Source of the DNA: Cerasicoccus maritimus
Lineage (GTDB): Bacteria; Verrucomicrobiota; Verrucomicrobiia; Opitutales; Cerasicoccaceae
Reading direction: 5' to 3'
Length of the DNA: 64,000 bases
Assembly: GCA_031296935.1 (NCBI GenBank)
Contig: JAVDPD010000026.1
Location: 1-64,000 of the forward strand
Shown: piece after piece, positions 25,858 to 34,665 of the stretch
Numbering within the stretch: position 1 is the first letter of the stretch
How the letters are laid out: every line of letters starts with the position of its first letter
The notes under the pieces: generated by a model
Told to the model about the DNA's origin: nothing
Seen by the model: only the letters and a program-made list of their open reading frames with translations
Database searches by the model: none
Position numbers and translations under genes: made by a program

Positions 25858-26472
25858 TTACGGAACCATGATATCTGTATCGGCGCGCAGCCAGCGCTCC
25901 AGCTTTTCAATCAGGGCTTCGGCGGCCGGCTCGTGTTCGGCATCGAGCTGTGCCAATGGCTGGCCTAGAATGCCCTTGGCGCGATCTTGATCACTCTTGG
26001 CCAACTGACGCAGCCACTGCTGGCGCACGGCATAGCCCTCCTCGGAGGCGTAACGATAGAGCGCCTTCAGGTAAATACATTGCGGCAGGGGGGAGTCTTC
26101 GAATGCGCCGAGGGCCTCCTGAGCGAGCAGCGCTGTGGGCTCGTAAAACTCCGCATGCTGAAGATTGCACCAGAGCAGCTCACTCAAGCGGGTGGCCAAC
26201 AAAAGCGCGCGGTAACGCCGGGCAATGCCCACGCGGCGGTGCTCCAGGCGGTATTCTTTGAGAAACCATGTGCTGGATTGCGAGGAGCTTTCCAGGTGGA
26301 AATGCGCCTGGTCAAACAGGTCGGGCCCGCTGCCGGAGGATTTTTCCGAGCGCCGCCACATGGCCACGATGCGGCCTTCTTCGGCACTGAAAATATGCAG
26401 GCGCAGGAATCGCTCACCGGATTGGCTGGCGGACAAAACGATGCCCGCGGTCTGCAATTCGCGCGCGGGCAT
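25858..26472 (-). CDS. recO: RecO-like DNA repair protein
   Basis: 204 residues from the ATG at 26470-26472. The N-terminal part fits the RecO oligonucleotide-binding fold: LQTAGIVLSASQSGERFLRL, then HIFSAEEGRIVAMWRR. The middle is helical (RYRALLLATRLSELLWCNLQ), as in RecO. The zinc-binding cysteines of some RecO proteins are absent. RecO helps RecR load RecA on SSB-coated DNA. Identity across the family is weak, so the call rests on N-terminal pattern and size. Four bases separate its start from the stop of the DUF502 gene upstream, suggesting co-transcription. Confidence 0.6.
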   Translation of the reverse strand: MPARELQTAGIVLSASQSGERFLRLHIFSAEEGRIVAMWRRSEKSSGSGPDLFDQAHFHLESSSQSSTWFLKEYRLEHRRVGIARRYRALLLATRLSELLWCNLQHAEFYEPTALLAQEALGAFEDSPLPQCIYLKALYRYASEEGYAVRQQWLRQLAKSDQDRAKGILGQPLAQLDAEHEPAAEALIEKLERWLRADTDIMVP

Positions 26473-26476
26473 GGCG

Positions 26477-27178
26477 CTAATTGCTGGAGGCGGGGGCCTT
26501 GCGCTCCTCGGGGAGGGCGTCCACGGCACCATTGCCGTCGATCATTTCGGCCTCTTTCGGGTTAAATTGCGGGGAGACCGCGCCGCCGGACACGATGAGC
26601 TTCATGCCGTCGGCCACCGACATTTCCATGGGGATGATTTCATCCCGCGGGACCATGAGCAGGAAGCCGCTGGTCGGATTGGGTGTGGTTGGGACGAAGA
26701 TATTGACGACTTCGGCGCCCGTTTTGTGTTGGACTTCACCCTTGGCCTCACTGGTCAGGAATCCGAGTACGTAAACGCCTTTGCGCGGGTATTCGGTCAG
26801 CACGACCTGCTGGAACACGGCCTTCTGCTGCTTGCTGAAGGTGTCGACGATCTGCTTTACCGTTTTATAGACGGCGTTGACGAATGGCAGCGTGTCGATG
26901 ATGCGCTCGCCCAGATTGATGAAGATGCGGCCTATGAAATAGCGCGACAGGAAGCCGAGCAGCGTGAGGACCAACACCACGACCAGCATTGCGGCGATCT
27001 TCAGCAGCAGATCGATGCCGGGCATGTTTTTGATGTCCTCGGAAACGAATCTGAAAATCGCGTCACTGGCGGGCGCGCCAATGCGCGTCAGCATAAAATT
27101 GACGACGAATATGGTGACGCCCAAAGGGGCGACCAGGATGAGCCCACCGATGAAGGCGTTGCGCAGTTGGCGAAGCAT
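26477..27178 (-). CDS. DUF502 family membrane protein
   Basis: 233 residues from the ATG at 27176-27178; a second ATG at 27203-27205 would overlap the upstream gene. Two hydrophobic segments (FIGGLILVAPLGVTIFVVNF, about 8-27, and LLKIAAMLVVVLVLTLLGFL, about 60-80) flank a short loop. They are followed by the conserved DUF502 block, IDTLPFVNAVYKTVKQIVDT, with VLTEYPRKGVYVLGF and FVPTTPNPTSGFLLMVPRDE. Function unknown; the family is an inner-membrane protein common in many phyla. It forms a likely operon with the small membrane protein upstream and recO downstream. Confidence 0.9.
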   Translation of the reverse strand: MLRQLRNAFIGGLILVAPLGVTIFVVNFMLTRIGAPASDAIFRFVSEDIKNMPGIDLLLKIAAMLVVVLVLTLLGFLSRYFIGRIFINLGERIIDTLPFVNAVYKTVKQIVDTFSKQQKAVFQQVVLTEYPRKGVYVLGFLTSEAKGEVQHKTGAEVVNIFVPTTPNPTSGFLLMVPRDEIIPMEMSVADGMKLIVSGGAVSPQFNPKEAEMIDGNGAVDALPEERKAPASSN

Positions 27179-27194
27179 AATTGAGAAGCTATTA

Positions 27195-27530
27195 TTACGG
27201 TGCATCGGGATAGAGCAACTCTGGCAGGCCGAAAAGTAGGAAGATTATGAGCCCTGCGACCACAATGCCAGCTAGTATGCAACCCAACTTGGATGAACCG
27301 TCGAAGCCACCTGGTTGGTAATCCACAGGGATTTCTGCCGGGGCGGGGGCGGGTGTTTCGCTGGCGGCCTGCTTGGTTTGAGCTGGAGGCTGGACTTCGG
27401 GGGTTGTGGGCTCCGGTGACTGGTCCGCAGGCGTTTTACCCTCCAACTGCGCAATCTGGCGATCGAGCCAGTTCAGGTGTTCGCGGACTTTATCGCGCTG
27501 GGCGCGCAGCTCATTCAGGTCGAAAGACAT
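27195..27530 (-). CDS. Small single-pass membrane protein with coiled-coil head
   Basis: 111 residues from the ATG at 27528-27530. Residues 1-32 (FDLNELRAQRDKVREHLNWL and onward) are predicted coiled coil. A Pro/Ala/Thr-rich linker (about 33-75) follows, then a C-terminal transmembrane helix (about 82-104, LGCILAGIVVAGLIIFLLFG). No family recognised. It precedes the DUF502 gene with a 16-bp gap and may be part of the same transcription unit. Confidence 0.65.
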   Translation of the reverse strand: MSFDLNELRAQRDKVREHLNWLDRQIAQLEGKTPADQSPEPTTPEVQPPAQTKQAASETPAPAPAEIPVDYQPGGFDGSSKLGCILAGIVVAGLIIFLLFGLPELLYPDAP

Positions 27531-27584
27531 GGATTCTCTCAGATAGTTTGCCAGTCTGCGGATGTTGCGCAGGGATGCGAGCAA

Positions 27585-27616
27585 GAAAAAAGCGCCTTCC
27601 GTAATGGAAAGGCGCC
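27585..27616 (-). terminator. Rho-independent terminator of rplU-rpmA
   Basis: Read on the minus strand, GCGCCTTTCC-ATTAC-GGAAGGCGC is followed by TTTTTT, 25 bp after the rpmA stop. It separates the ribosomal protein pair from the small membrane protein gene. Confidence 0.85.
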
Positions 27617-27640
27617 TGCAAAGTGTTCCGCGAGAATCGC

Positions 27641-27898
27641 TTAGACTTCGACTGCGTGCGGGACGACTTGCACCTTGCGGTGCTCCTTGTCCCACTCGAC
27701 TACGCCGTCTTCGAGAGCGAAGAGGGTGAAGTCCTTGCCGATGCCGACATGCTTACCGGGGTGGAAGCGAGTGCCGCGTTGGCGGATCAAGATGTTGCCA
27801 GCGCGAACCTTTTCGCCACCGTATTTCTTGACGCCGAGGCGCTTGCTTTCACTGTCGCGTCCGTTTTTGGAAGTTCCTTGTCCTTTTTTATGAGCCAT
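27641..27898 (-). CDS. rpmA: 50S ribosomal protein L27
   Basis: 85 residues, canonical bacterial L27. The N-terminus is [20 protein letters not shown], followed by [19 protein letters not shown] and the end [10 protein letters not shown]. The protein reaches the peptidyl transferase centre of the large subunit. No N-terminal propeptide of the Firmicutes type is present. It follows rplU after a 5-bp gap, the usual pairing. Confidence 0.98.
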   Translation of the reverse strand: MAHKKGQGTSKNGRDSESKRLGVKKYGGEKVRAGNILIRQRGTRFHPGKHVGIGKDFTLFALEDGVVEWDKEHRKVQVVPHAVEV

Positions 27899-27903
27899 GA
27901 CGT

Positions 27904-28218
27904 TTAGCCGTTGATGGATTCAATCTTGATGACCGAAAGCTCCTGACGGTGACCGCGGGTGCGGCGGTAGCCGTGGCGGCGCTTCATCTTGTGAATAATG
28001 ACTTTCTTGTCGCGCTTGTTTTCGAGGATGGTAGCCGCGACGCTGGCACCTTCTACGTAGGGAGCGCCGAATTTGGTTTCCGCGCCTTCGCCCACGCACA
28101 GAACCTTGTCGAGGGTGACGGTGTCGCCGGCCTGCGTGTCCTTGTAACGGTTCACGAAGAGCACATCACCTTCGGTGACGATAAATTGGCGGCCTTGTGT
28201 TTGAATGGTTGCTTTCAT
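27904..28218 (-). CDS. rplU: 50S ribosomal protein L21
   Basis: The 104-residue L21 begins [20 protein letters not shown] and ends with the RNA-binding block [20 protein letters not shown]. It binds 23S rRNA in the large subunit. First gene of the rplU-rpmA operon. Its leader (28219-28300) contains a short hairpin CCGC-CTAAAAAA-GCGG, too weak to assign as an L21 leader motif. Confidence 0.98.
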   Translation of the reverse strand: MKATIQTQGRQFIVTEGDVLFVNRYKDTQAGDTVTLDKVLCVGEGAETKFGAPYVEGASVAATILENKRDKKVIIHKMKRRHGYRRTRGHRQELSVIKIESING

Positions 28219-28665
28219 TTTGGAAAATGGGAAAACCGCCTAAAAAAGCGGATTACGGGGCCAATGCAAGAATTTTTGTGTTAATTCATGCATGTTTTTT
28301 TATTTCTGGTCCGAATTGCTCGGAAAGCTACATACTTGAACCAACTTCGCGTACGTTGTAAAGCCCGGTTATTGCCGCCAAAAGAACGTTGAGCAACTCA
28401 AGGAAATTCGGCCCAAGCTCTGCCAGTCCACCGAGCTCATGAAAAACTTTTGAGGTAAGGCGGAAATACTTGCGCCTGTTACAAACGTATTCTTTGGATC
28501 GATGATTTTCGCTGAGAAAGGATATGTTGCATGGGAATCCATTTTTCAGCTCTTGGCGTTCTGGTTAGATTTTTTGCCAGCGATTCCCACTTTATTTTTC
28601 CTGAAAAAGAAAAGAGATTGAGCCTGAATCGTAATTGAACAGTGAAGAATACCGTTCGCAGACTT
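28219..28665. other. Intergenic region between divergent rplU and a methyltransferase gene
   Basis: No confident gene. It should hold the rplU-rpmA promoter (AT-rich 28255-28310). A 37-codon stretch on the + strand (28340-28453), ending ELMKNF, has coding-like composition but no start codon and no recognisable relative; it may be a remnant. Confidence 0.4.
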
Positions 28666-29403
28666 ATGGATATTTCCGAAGCCCAGACCTATTTTCAACA
28701 AGCCACCGTGGTGGATCACTATGCCCGCGCAGTGAGCCGGGTAGGGCTGTGGAAAAGCGAAGAGCTGATTTTCAAGCGCTTGTTTCAGCCCGAGCAAAGC
28801 ATTCTTGAACTTGGTTGCGGTGCCGGGCGCATTGGCATTGGCATGTGGGAGCTCGGCTACCAGCGTGTGCTGGCTACGGATTATTGTAAGGAAATGGTCG
28901 CCGAGGCGCGGCGCATCAACCAAGCCTTGGAATACGGCGTGCCCGTTCAACAAGCCGATGCGACGAACTTGCAGTTTGAGGATGGCGAATTCGACGGCGC
29001 GATCTTTGGCTTTAATGGCCTCATGCAAATCCCCGGGCGCGACAACCGCTTCCAAGCGATGCAGGAAATTAACCGCGTGCTCAAGCCTGGGTCGTGGTTT
29101 GTCTTCACCGGCCATGACCGCAATCGGCATGGCCGCAAAAGCTTCTGGAAAGAAGAGCGCAAGCTGTGGATGAAGGGGCAGCAAAACCCGATGATCCAGG
29201 ATTTCGGCGACCTCTACTATGAGAACGACGACGGCTACTGGATGTTTATCCATGCGGCGGATTCCAAGGAGGTAACGGCGGACTTGGAAGAGGCCGGCTT
29301 CCGCGTGGATGTGTCCGCGCTGCGCTCGGAAATTTGTTTGGAACCACCGGAAGTCCGTGATTTCTCAGACGATACGCGCTTCTGGGTGGTTCAGAAGGTG
29401 TAA
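28666..29403 (+). CDS. Class I SAM-dependent methyltransferase
   Basis: 245 residues from the ATG at 28666 (a GTG start lies eight codons upstream). The SAM-binding motif I is ILELGCGAGRIGIGMWELGY (about 46-65). Motif II/III region FEDGEFDGAIFGFNGLMQIP and NRVLKPGSWFVFTGHDRNRH complete the Rossmann fold. The substrate is not indicated; the nearest general class is methyltransferase domain 11/25. No substrate-defining gene neighbours. Confidence 0.85.
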   Translation: MDISEAQTYFQQATVVDHYARAVSRVGLWKSEELIFKRLFQPEQSILELGCGAGRIGIGMWELGYQRVLATDYCKEMVAEARRINQALEYGVPVQQADATNLQFEDGEFDGAIFGFNGLMQIPGRDNRFQAMQEINRVLKPGSWFVFTGHDRNRHGRKSFWKEERKLWMKGQQNPMIQDFGDLYYENDDGYWMFIHAADSKEVTADLEEAGFRVDVSALRSEICLEPPEVRDFSDDTRFWVVQKV

Positions 29404-29476
29404 ATCGGGGCTTCCCTTTTATCCGCGCGCCATTACGGTTTGGACCTTAATCATTCGTTGTTATACTAATTGCATC

Positions 29477-30199
29477 ATGAGATTTTACCGCACCATCGCC
29501 GTCCTCTTTATGGTATCTTCGTTCAGCGCCCTTCACGCTGATTCGCTCGAAGACTTTATGAAAAAAGCCCGCTCGCAGTTGGGGACCGAGAGCGCGCTTG
29601 ATTCGGTGGAAACCATCCACTACAAAGGCAAAGTGATTTCCCCGACCGGCGAGGAGATGTCCGAGCTGGAACTGGTCTTTGATAAGCCCAACCGCCAACT
29701 CCTCAAGGAAGTGCGCGGCGACGTCATTAACCAAACAGCGGTTAATGGCTACGAAGGCTACGTGATGAGCAAGGACCCGGCGAACCCCAACGGCCCGATG
29801 GTGCAGGTGCTGCGTCCTGGCCAGGTGAAGCGCCTCATGGCGAACGCCATTGAAAACCTGAACTTTTTTGACGGCCCCGAGAAAATGCGCGGTGCTGAAA
29901 TCATCGATGAGGGCATGGCCGACTACAACGGGGAGACCGTACGCAAAATCAAGTTTTCTTACCCACTGGGATTGTACTACACACGTTATTTCGATCCCAA
30001 GTCAGGCAAGCTAATCGCTACGGTGAGCAGCGATGGTCTGACCATGGTGGAAAAGAATTCGCTGAGCGCTGGCGGCATCAAGTTTCCGAAGACTGTCGAT
30101 ACCTACGACGAAACGGGCAAGCTGCTGCGCACCGTTGAATTTAACGAAGTGACCGTGAACGAAAAGATCGACGCGGGCATGTTCGATTTCCCGGAATAA
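29477..30199 (+). CDS. LolA-like periplasmic protein (second copy)
   Basis: 240 residues. A signal peptide covers about residues 1-21 (IAVLFMVSSFSALHA). The mature protein follows the same plan as the product of 24980-25795: an N-terminal helix, a VETIHYKGKVISPTGEEMSE strand, alternating strands and a C-terminal NEKIDAGMFDFPE motif in the position of DDTLFEMPE. It is predicted to have a LolA-type half-barrel for lipid or lipoprotein. Start at the ATG 29477, because the longer frame upstream overlaps the methyltransferase. Confidence 0.65.
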   Translation: MRFYRTIAVLFMVSSFSALHADSLEDFMKKARSQLGTESALDSVETIHYKGKVISPTGEEMSELELVFDKPNRQLLKEVRGDVINQTAVNGYEGYVMSKDPANPNGPMVQVLRPGQVKRLMANAIENLNFFDGPEKMRGAEIIDEGMADYNGETVRKIKFSYPLGLYYTRYFDPKSGKLIATVSSDGLTMVEKNSLSAGGIKFPKTVDTYDETGKLLRTVEFNEVTVNEKIDAGMFDFPE

Positions 30200-30254
30200 G
30201 CGCTCGTCCTAATTTCCAGTTGCGCGTGGGCGTTGGATTGCCCAAGTTGTGCGC

Positions 30255-31553
30255 ATGGAAATCCTAGAGTATGGCCAGAAAGGCTTTGCGACGAAGTTAA
30301 AGCGCGCTTGCCCGTCCTTCCGCGCTTCGGAAGATGTGGCGGCGACCGTGCGCACCGTCATTGCCGACATTGAGAAAGAGGGCAACAAGGCAGTCTTCCG
30401 CTACACCGAAAAGTTCGATGGCGCGAAGCTCACGCCTAGCACGCTGCGCGTGAAGCAAGCAGAACTCGACGCCGCCCCGAAATCGCTCACGCCCACCCAG
30501 CGCAAGGCGATCAAAGAGGCAATTAAGTGCGTTAAGGATTTCCACCAAAAGACGCTGCCCAAGGCTTGGCGCGCGAAGAATCCGCACGGTGCGACCGTCG
30601 GCGAAGAATTTTACCCGATCCAGCGCGTGGGCCTCTACGTGCCCGGCGGCCAGGTGCCGCTGGTTTCGACTGTCGTCATGAGCGCTGTTTTGGCCAAGCT
30701 CGCCGGCTGCCCGGAGGTCGTGGTCTGCACGCCGCCGCAGAAAGATGGCTCGGTCAACCCCGGTTTGCTCGCCGCGCTGAAGCTATGCGGCGTGGACGAA
30801 GTTTACAAGATTGGCGGCGTCCAGGCGATTGCCGCGATGGCCATTGGCACGAAGTCCGTGCCCGCGGTCGACAAGGTTTTCGGCCCCGGCAACGCCTACG
30901 TGATGGAAGCCAAGCGCGCGCTGTTTGGCCAAGTGGGCGTGGACCTCTTGCCCGGCCCGAGCGAAGTACTCGTCATCGGCGACTCGACCTCGAACCCCGC
31001 CTACATCGCGGCCGACCTCCTCGCCCAAGCCGAGCACGGCACCGGCAAGGAAAAGGTCTACCTCTGCGTCGGCAGCCGCAAGCAATACGACGCAATAGCG
31101 GCCGAGATTACGAAGCAGGCAGAAACACTTTCCCACAAGGACGCCGCGCTCGGTGTTTTGAAAAACCACGGCCTGTGCGTGATCACCAAGAGCGTCGAGC
31201 AGACGGTCGAGATCGCCAACTACATTGCACCGGAGCACTTGGAAATCCACGTAAAGCCCGAGACGCGCAAGGTGCTCGCCAAAAAGATCACCACCGCCGG
31301 TGCCATGCTCCTCGGCGGTGATACGCCGACCGTGCTGGGTGACTTCACCGCGGGCCCAAGCCACACGCTGCCGACGGACCGTACTGGTCGTTTCTTCGGC
31401 GGCATGCAGGTCACGGATTACATGCGCCGCACCAGCATCGTGCAATACAACCCCAAGGCCGCCAAGTTGGCGTGGCCGGTCGTCAAAGCCTTCTCCGAGA
31501 TGGAGCAGCTCGACGCCCACGGTCGCAGCCTGCAAATGCGCGTGGAATCATGA
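30255..31553 (+). CDS. hisD: Histidinol dehydrogenase
   Basis: The 432-residue zinc enzyme catalyses the two-step NAD-dependent oxidation of histidinol to histidine. Signatures are YVPGGQVPLVSTVVMSAVLA, IGGVQAIAAMAIGTKSVPAV, DKVFGPGNAYVMEAKRALFG, LLPGPSEVLVIGDSTSNPAY and DLLAQAEHGTGKEKVYLCVG, with the metal-ligand His in AEHG and in YIAPEHLEIH. Length is typical. A GTG start two codons upstream is possible. Its stop overlaps the start of the next gene as ATGA. No other his genes are in the window. Confidence 0.96.
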   Translation: MEILEYGQKGFATKLKRACPSFRASEDVAATVRTVIADIEKEGNKAVFRYTEKFDGAKLTPSTLRVKQAELDAAPKSLTPTQRKAIKEAIKCVKDFHQKTLPKAWRAKNPHGATVGEEFYPIQRVGLYVPGGQVPLVSTVVMSAVLAKLAGCPEVVVCTPPQKDGSVNPGLLAALKLCGVDEVYKIGGVQAIAAMAIGTKSVPAVDKVFGPGNAYVMEAKRALFGQVGVDLLPGPSEVLVIGDSTSNPAYIAADLLAQAEHGTGKEKVYLCVGSRKQYDAIAAEITKQAETLSHKDAALGVLKNHGLCVITKSVEQTVEIANYIAPEHLEIHVKPETRKVLAKKITTAGAMLLGGDTPTVLGDFTAGPSHTLPTDRTGRFFGGMQVTDYMRRTSIVQYNPKAAKLAWPVVKAFSEMEQLDAHGRSLQMRVES

Positions 31554-32557
31554 GGCATTGGCGACAGGCCTTGCGGGTGCTCGCCTGCGTGATATTGACG
31601 GCCACGCTCTTTGCGGATGACGCGGAGCAGGCGGACGTCATCATCACCATTGGGCCAAACCTGCCCGCCGCGCCTGTTGTTGAAATGCTCCCGCCGCCTG
31701 TCGAGGCCGAGGACGATACCGAAGAGGCAGCGTCGCTCGACCCCGCGACGGCACCTGACCGTGATTACTTGTTCTCGCTGCTGCGGTATCTCTACCGCTG
31801 GCACATCGACGCCGCGATGCTGGCGGACGACTTCAATACGGCCGATAGCGTGGTCATCGCCTACCGCGAGTTAACGCCCGAAACCGACGACTCGGACAAC
31901 AGCCGCTTTGGCGAAGTGATCGTGCCGATTGCGCGCACCCGCGTGATGCTCAAGCAGGCTGATTACCAGATCGAAGAGCTGGATTTGGAAGTCAAAAACC
32001 AGCGCTTCAACGTGGTCAACGTGATCTACGACCCCGAGCTGGAGTGGGACCATGAGGACTACCTCGTGCAGGTTTACACGGTCGACGAAGTCTTTGAGTG
32101 GCTGCACGAAACCCGTAACGATCAGCTGTTCCCGACGCGCGAATTGCTCAAAATGATTCGCGACGAAGTACGCGAGGAAGCCGGCGAAGAGCGCCCGGAT
32201 TTGGTTAAGCCGAGCGAGCCGCAGGTAGTCTACCTTGCGCCGGTTTCGCCGGTGATCAACGAGGTCTGGATTTATTGGGAAACCGGCCAGCAGCTCATTC
32301 ACTTTACATCTGACGATGATTTGGGCGACATCGACACCTGGCGCAGCGAGCTGCATCATGTGGAGCTGTTTGACTTGCGCAAAGACGTAGTCGTATCGCC
32401 GTTGGAAAAGCCCGGCAGCAACGCCTACATCACCAAGGACTGGGCGGGCCGCGTGTTGTTCAACTGCGTGGTGTTGGGCGCGAAATTAATCCTCCCGCCC
32501 GAGGATCAACCCGAGGCAGAAATCATCATCGAGATCAGTTCCCCAGCCGAAGATTAA
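31550..32557 (+). CDS. Secreted hypothetical protein coupled to hisD
   Basis: 335 residues with a signal peptide (about 1-22, RVLACVILTATLFA). A short acidic, Pro-rich linker (about 35-65) follows, then an alpha/beta domain with many Asp/Glu and Trp (RDYLFSLLRYLYRWHIDAAM, WDHEDYLVQVYTVDEVFEWL, INEVWIYWETGQQLIHFTSD). No family recognised and no catalytic motif. ATGA overlap with the hisD stop implies translational coupling, which is odd for an exported protein and a histidine enzyme. Confidence 0.7.
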   Translation: MRHWRQALRVLACVILTATLFADDAEQADVIITIGPNLPAAPVVEMLPPPVEAEDDTEEAASLDPATAPDRDYLFSLLRYLYRWHIDAAMLADDFNTADSVVIAYRELTPETDDSDNSRFGEVIVPIARTRVMLKQADYQIEELDLEVKNQRFNVVNVIYDPELEWDHEDYLVQVYTVDEVFEWLHETRNDQLFPTRELLKMIRDEVREEAGEERPDLVKPSEPQVVYLAPVSPVINEVWIYWETGQQLIHFTSDDDLGDIDTWRSELHHVELFDLRKDVVVSPLEKPGSNAYITKDWAGRVLFNCVVLGAKLILPPEDQPEAEIIIEISSPAED

Positions 32558-32688
32558 TTTCGGATCTTCGTCGGTATCCATTGGCTGGTCAGTTCGGCGC
32601 AGGCTTCGAGGAAATCCTGGCTCGGCGTGCCGCCCGCGATGATGTTGGGCCGTAGGACTTGCGTCGACGTCACGAACGGATGGCGCAT
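32554..32688 (-). pseudogene. Small frame, possible C-terminal gene remnant
   Basis: 44 codons with codon choice like the surrounding genes: MRHPFVTSTQVLRPNIIAGG then TPSQDFLEACAEL. It is open further upstream without a stop into the end of the VC0807-type gene. The frame overlaps the stop of the exported protein gene on the other strand. It may be the end of a lost gene; function unknown. Confidence 0.3.
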
Positions 32689-32726
32689 ATTACAGGGGGC
32701 GAAAATGGGTTTGATGAAGCTGAAGC

Positions 32727-33455
32727 TTAGCTTTCGACCTTGTCTTTATCGTTTTCCTGGGCGTGCATGCACTCTTCGAGCTTCAGGCCGGTGAGGCCCT
32801 CGATGCCCTTGAAGAGGGTCCACATTGCGTAGATGCTGATAGGCAAGGTGCAGGCACTGATGACCACAATACTCACCCAGTATTGCGTGCCGACTTCAGC
32901 GTTGTAGGCCGCCTGGTCGATCAAAGGATCGGTCTTCACAATCATGCGAGTCAGAAAGAAATTGAGCGCAGCGCTGACCAGGAAGGATGCCGCGATGATC
33001 CACGTGCTGCGCAGCATTAGCTTGTCCATGGTGGACTGCTTGGCGGGCGTGTCTAGGTGGCTGTTGATTTTCTCCGTGTCGAAGAGCTCGGGGTTGTAGA
33101 GCAGTGCGTGGATCAGCGGGTTTTTTGTCTTGGTCGACGCCACGACGAAGATGCCGATCAGCAGTGGCATGAGTGTTTCCTTGATCGCAAAGACCATCGG
33201 GTCGAGCTTCATTAGGCTAATGCCGCCGGTGAGGAGCACTCCAACGGCACCGAGAATTGACAGCAGGTTACGCTTTTTGCGCTTCTGGTAGTCGTAGATG
33301 AAGTAGCCGACCGGAAACAGCAGCGCCAGCACCATGATAAGCGCTGGGTCGAGCGATGGCAGCCACTTGCTTCCCTTGTTGAGAATCAGGACGGGCAACA
33401 GCAGGTTGAAGCCGAGGTTGGCGAACAGGTTTTCGCGCTGTGGTGGTGGCGGCAT
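32727..33455 (-). CDS. VC0807-like polytopic membrane protein
   Basis: 242 residues from the ATG at 33453-33455 (a TTG start lies 12 codons upstream). About six hydrophobic segments, including LGFNLLLPVLILNKG, ALIMVLALLFPVGYFIYDYQ and LLSILGAVGVLLTGGISLMK near the N-terminus and ISIVVISACTLPISIYAMW-like helices at the C-terminus (KWLPSLDPALIMVLAL is characteristic). This matches the VC0807 family of predicted inner-membrane proteins of unknown function. The last 20 residues are polar. It is divergent from coaB. Confidence 0.75.
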   Translation of the reverse strand: MPPPPQRENLFANLGFNLLLPVLILNKGSKWLPSLDPALIMVLALLFPVGYFIYDYQKRKKRNLLSILGAVGVLLTGGISLMKLDPMVFAIKETLMPLLIGIFVVASTKTKNPLIHALLYNPELFDTEKINSHLDTPAKQSTMDKLMLRSTWIIAASFLVSAALNFFLTRMIVKTDPLIDQAAYNAEVGTQYWVSIVVISACTLPISIYAMWTLFKGIEGLTGLKLEECMHAQENDKDKVES

Positions 33456-33540
33456 GCGAAGGGTGATCTCTTGCACAGGCGCGCTAGTCAACCCTCAAAT
33501 AGGCGTTGCCTTGCGTGCGCGGGTGTTAATCGTATTGGTT

Positions 33541-34191
33541 ATGAGCATTACGCAGCCAGTTCGATGCCTGATTACCGCCGGCCCCACCCGTGAGTGGCTC
33601 GACCCGGTTCGCTTTATAACGAACCCTTCAAGCGGCAAAATGGGCTACGCCATCGCCGAGGCTGCGCGCGACCTTGGTTGGGCCGTAGAGCTGGTCAGTG
33701 GGCCGGTGGCGCTGGCCGCACCGGAAGGGGTAGAGCTGGAAAAGGTCGTTACCGGCACCGAGATGCTGGCGGCCGTGCAAAAGCGTTTTCCGCAGTGCGA
33801 TGTGCTGATCAAGACCGCTGCCGTCTGCGACATGCGCCCCAAGCAAACCGCCGCGCATAAAGTAAAGAAAGGCGACATCTCCTTTACCGTCGAATTTGAG
33901 CCAACAGCCGACATTTTAAAGACCGTTGCTGCGGGCAAGCAGCCCAGCCAAACCGTTGTTGGCTTCGCCGCCGAGACACGTGATGTCGAAGACTACGCCC
34001 GCAAGAAGCTGGTGGCAAAGAACCTGGATTTCATCTGTGCGAACTCGGTCGCACAGGGTGGGGCGTTTGAGTCGGATTTCAACGAGATTGCGTTGATCAG
34101 TAAAGACGGCTCCAGTGTGAAGTTCGGCCCGGCGAGTAAGGCGGAAGTCGCCCGCCAATTAGTTGCCAAGTTGGCGAAACTGCTGCTTTAG
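33541..34191 (+). CDS. coaB: Phosphopantothenate-cysteine ligase domain protein (stand-alone CoaB)
   Basis: 216 residues covering only the CoaB half of the usual CoaBC fusion. It joins cysteine to 4'-phosphopantothenate in coenzyme A synthesis. The domain starts [20 protein letters not shown] then [20 protein letters not shown]. Later come [13 protein letters not shown] (nucleotide/metal site), [13 protein letters not shown] and [20 protein letters not shown], with [11 protein letters not shown]. The CoaC decarboxylase domain is missing and must be encoded elsewhere, if at all. Its stop overlaps the TerB gene stop by 4 bp, tail to tail. Confidence 0.85.
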   Translation: MSITQPVRCLITAGPTREWLDPVRFITNPSSGKMGYAIAEAARDLGWAVELVSGPVALAAPEGVELEKVVTGTEMLAAVQKRFPQCDVLIKTAAVCDMRPKQTAAHKVKKGDISFTVEFEPTADILKTVAAGKQPSQTVVGFAAETRDVEDYARKKLVAKNLDFICANSVAQGGAFESDFNEIALISKDGSSVKFGPASKAEVARQLVAKLAKLLL

Positions 34192-34586
34192 CTAGCCAAG
34201 CGCTGAATCATTTTCAGCATTTCCTGGTAAACTGCGGACTCGTCCCCATTGATGATGCTCACCATTTGGCGGACGGCTTCTTCTTCCTCCGGGGCGATTT
34301 CGCCGTCGGAAATGAAGAGCTGATTGATCGCCTGGATGGCAAAACGGCGGTCTTTTTGGTCAGCGATTAACAGGCGCATATCGCGGAGCATCCGGATGCG
34401 CTCAGCCTCATAGATAGGGCGCTCAAGCATGGGCGCTAATTCTTCCCAGGTCGATTCATCGATACCTGGCATACGGATGATGAAATCACGGAGAAAGCGT
34501 TCTTCCTCCTCTTGGACGATCCCGTCGACCCAAGCTGCTGCAATGAGGACTTTGGCGACCGCTAAGGAAAGTTCTTGTTTGATCAT
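34188..34586 (-). CDS. TerB-like protein
   Basis: 132 residues, all helical. It fits the TerB/DjlA N-terminal domain: AVAKVLIAAAWVDGIVQEEE (about 9-28) with the acidic AxxDGxxxxxE pattern, a second similar INQLFISDGEIAPEEEEAV (about 86-104) and MVSIINGDE. Metal binding at these acidic helices is known for the family. Function unknown; no tellurite-resistance operon is nearby. Confidence 0.75.
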   Translation of the reverse strand: MIKQELSLAVAKVLIAAAWVDGIVQEEEERFLRDFIIRMPGIDESTWEELAPMLERPIYEAERIRMLRDMRLLIADQKDRRFAIQAINQLFISDGEIAPEEEEAVRQMVSIINGDESAVYQEMLKMIQRLAS

Positions 34587-34665
34587 TCGGCTCAGGAATT
34601 AATTGGATAATAAGCAACTCGCGCCAAAGTGCAAATCGGAAAAACCGGTGTGCAGTGACGATTTT

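Noticed and set aside
28219..28260. Hairpin in the rplU leader as an L21 leader RNA motif
   Set aside because: Only four base pairs in the stem; no match to a known leader structure could be supported.
28340..28453. 37-codon coding-like fragment upstream of the methyltransferase
   Set aside because: No start codon, no relative recognised; too short to claim as a gene.
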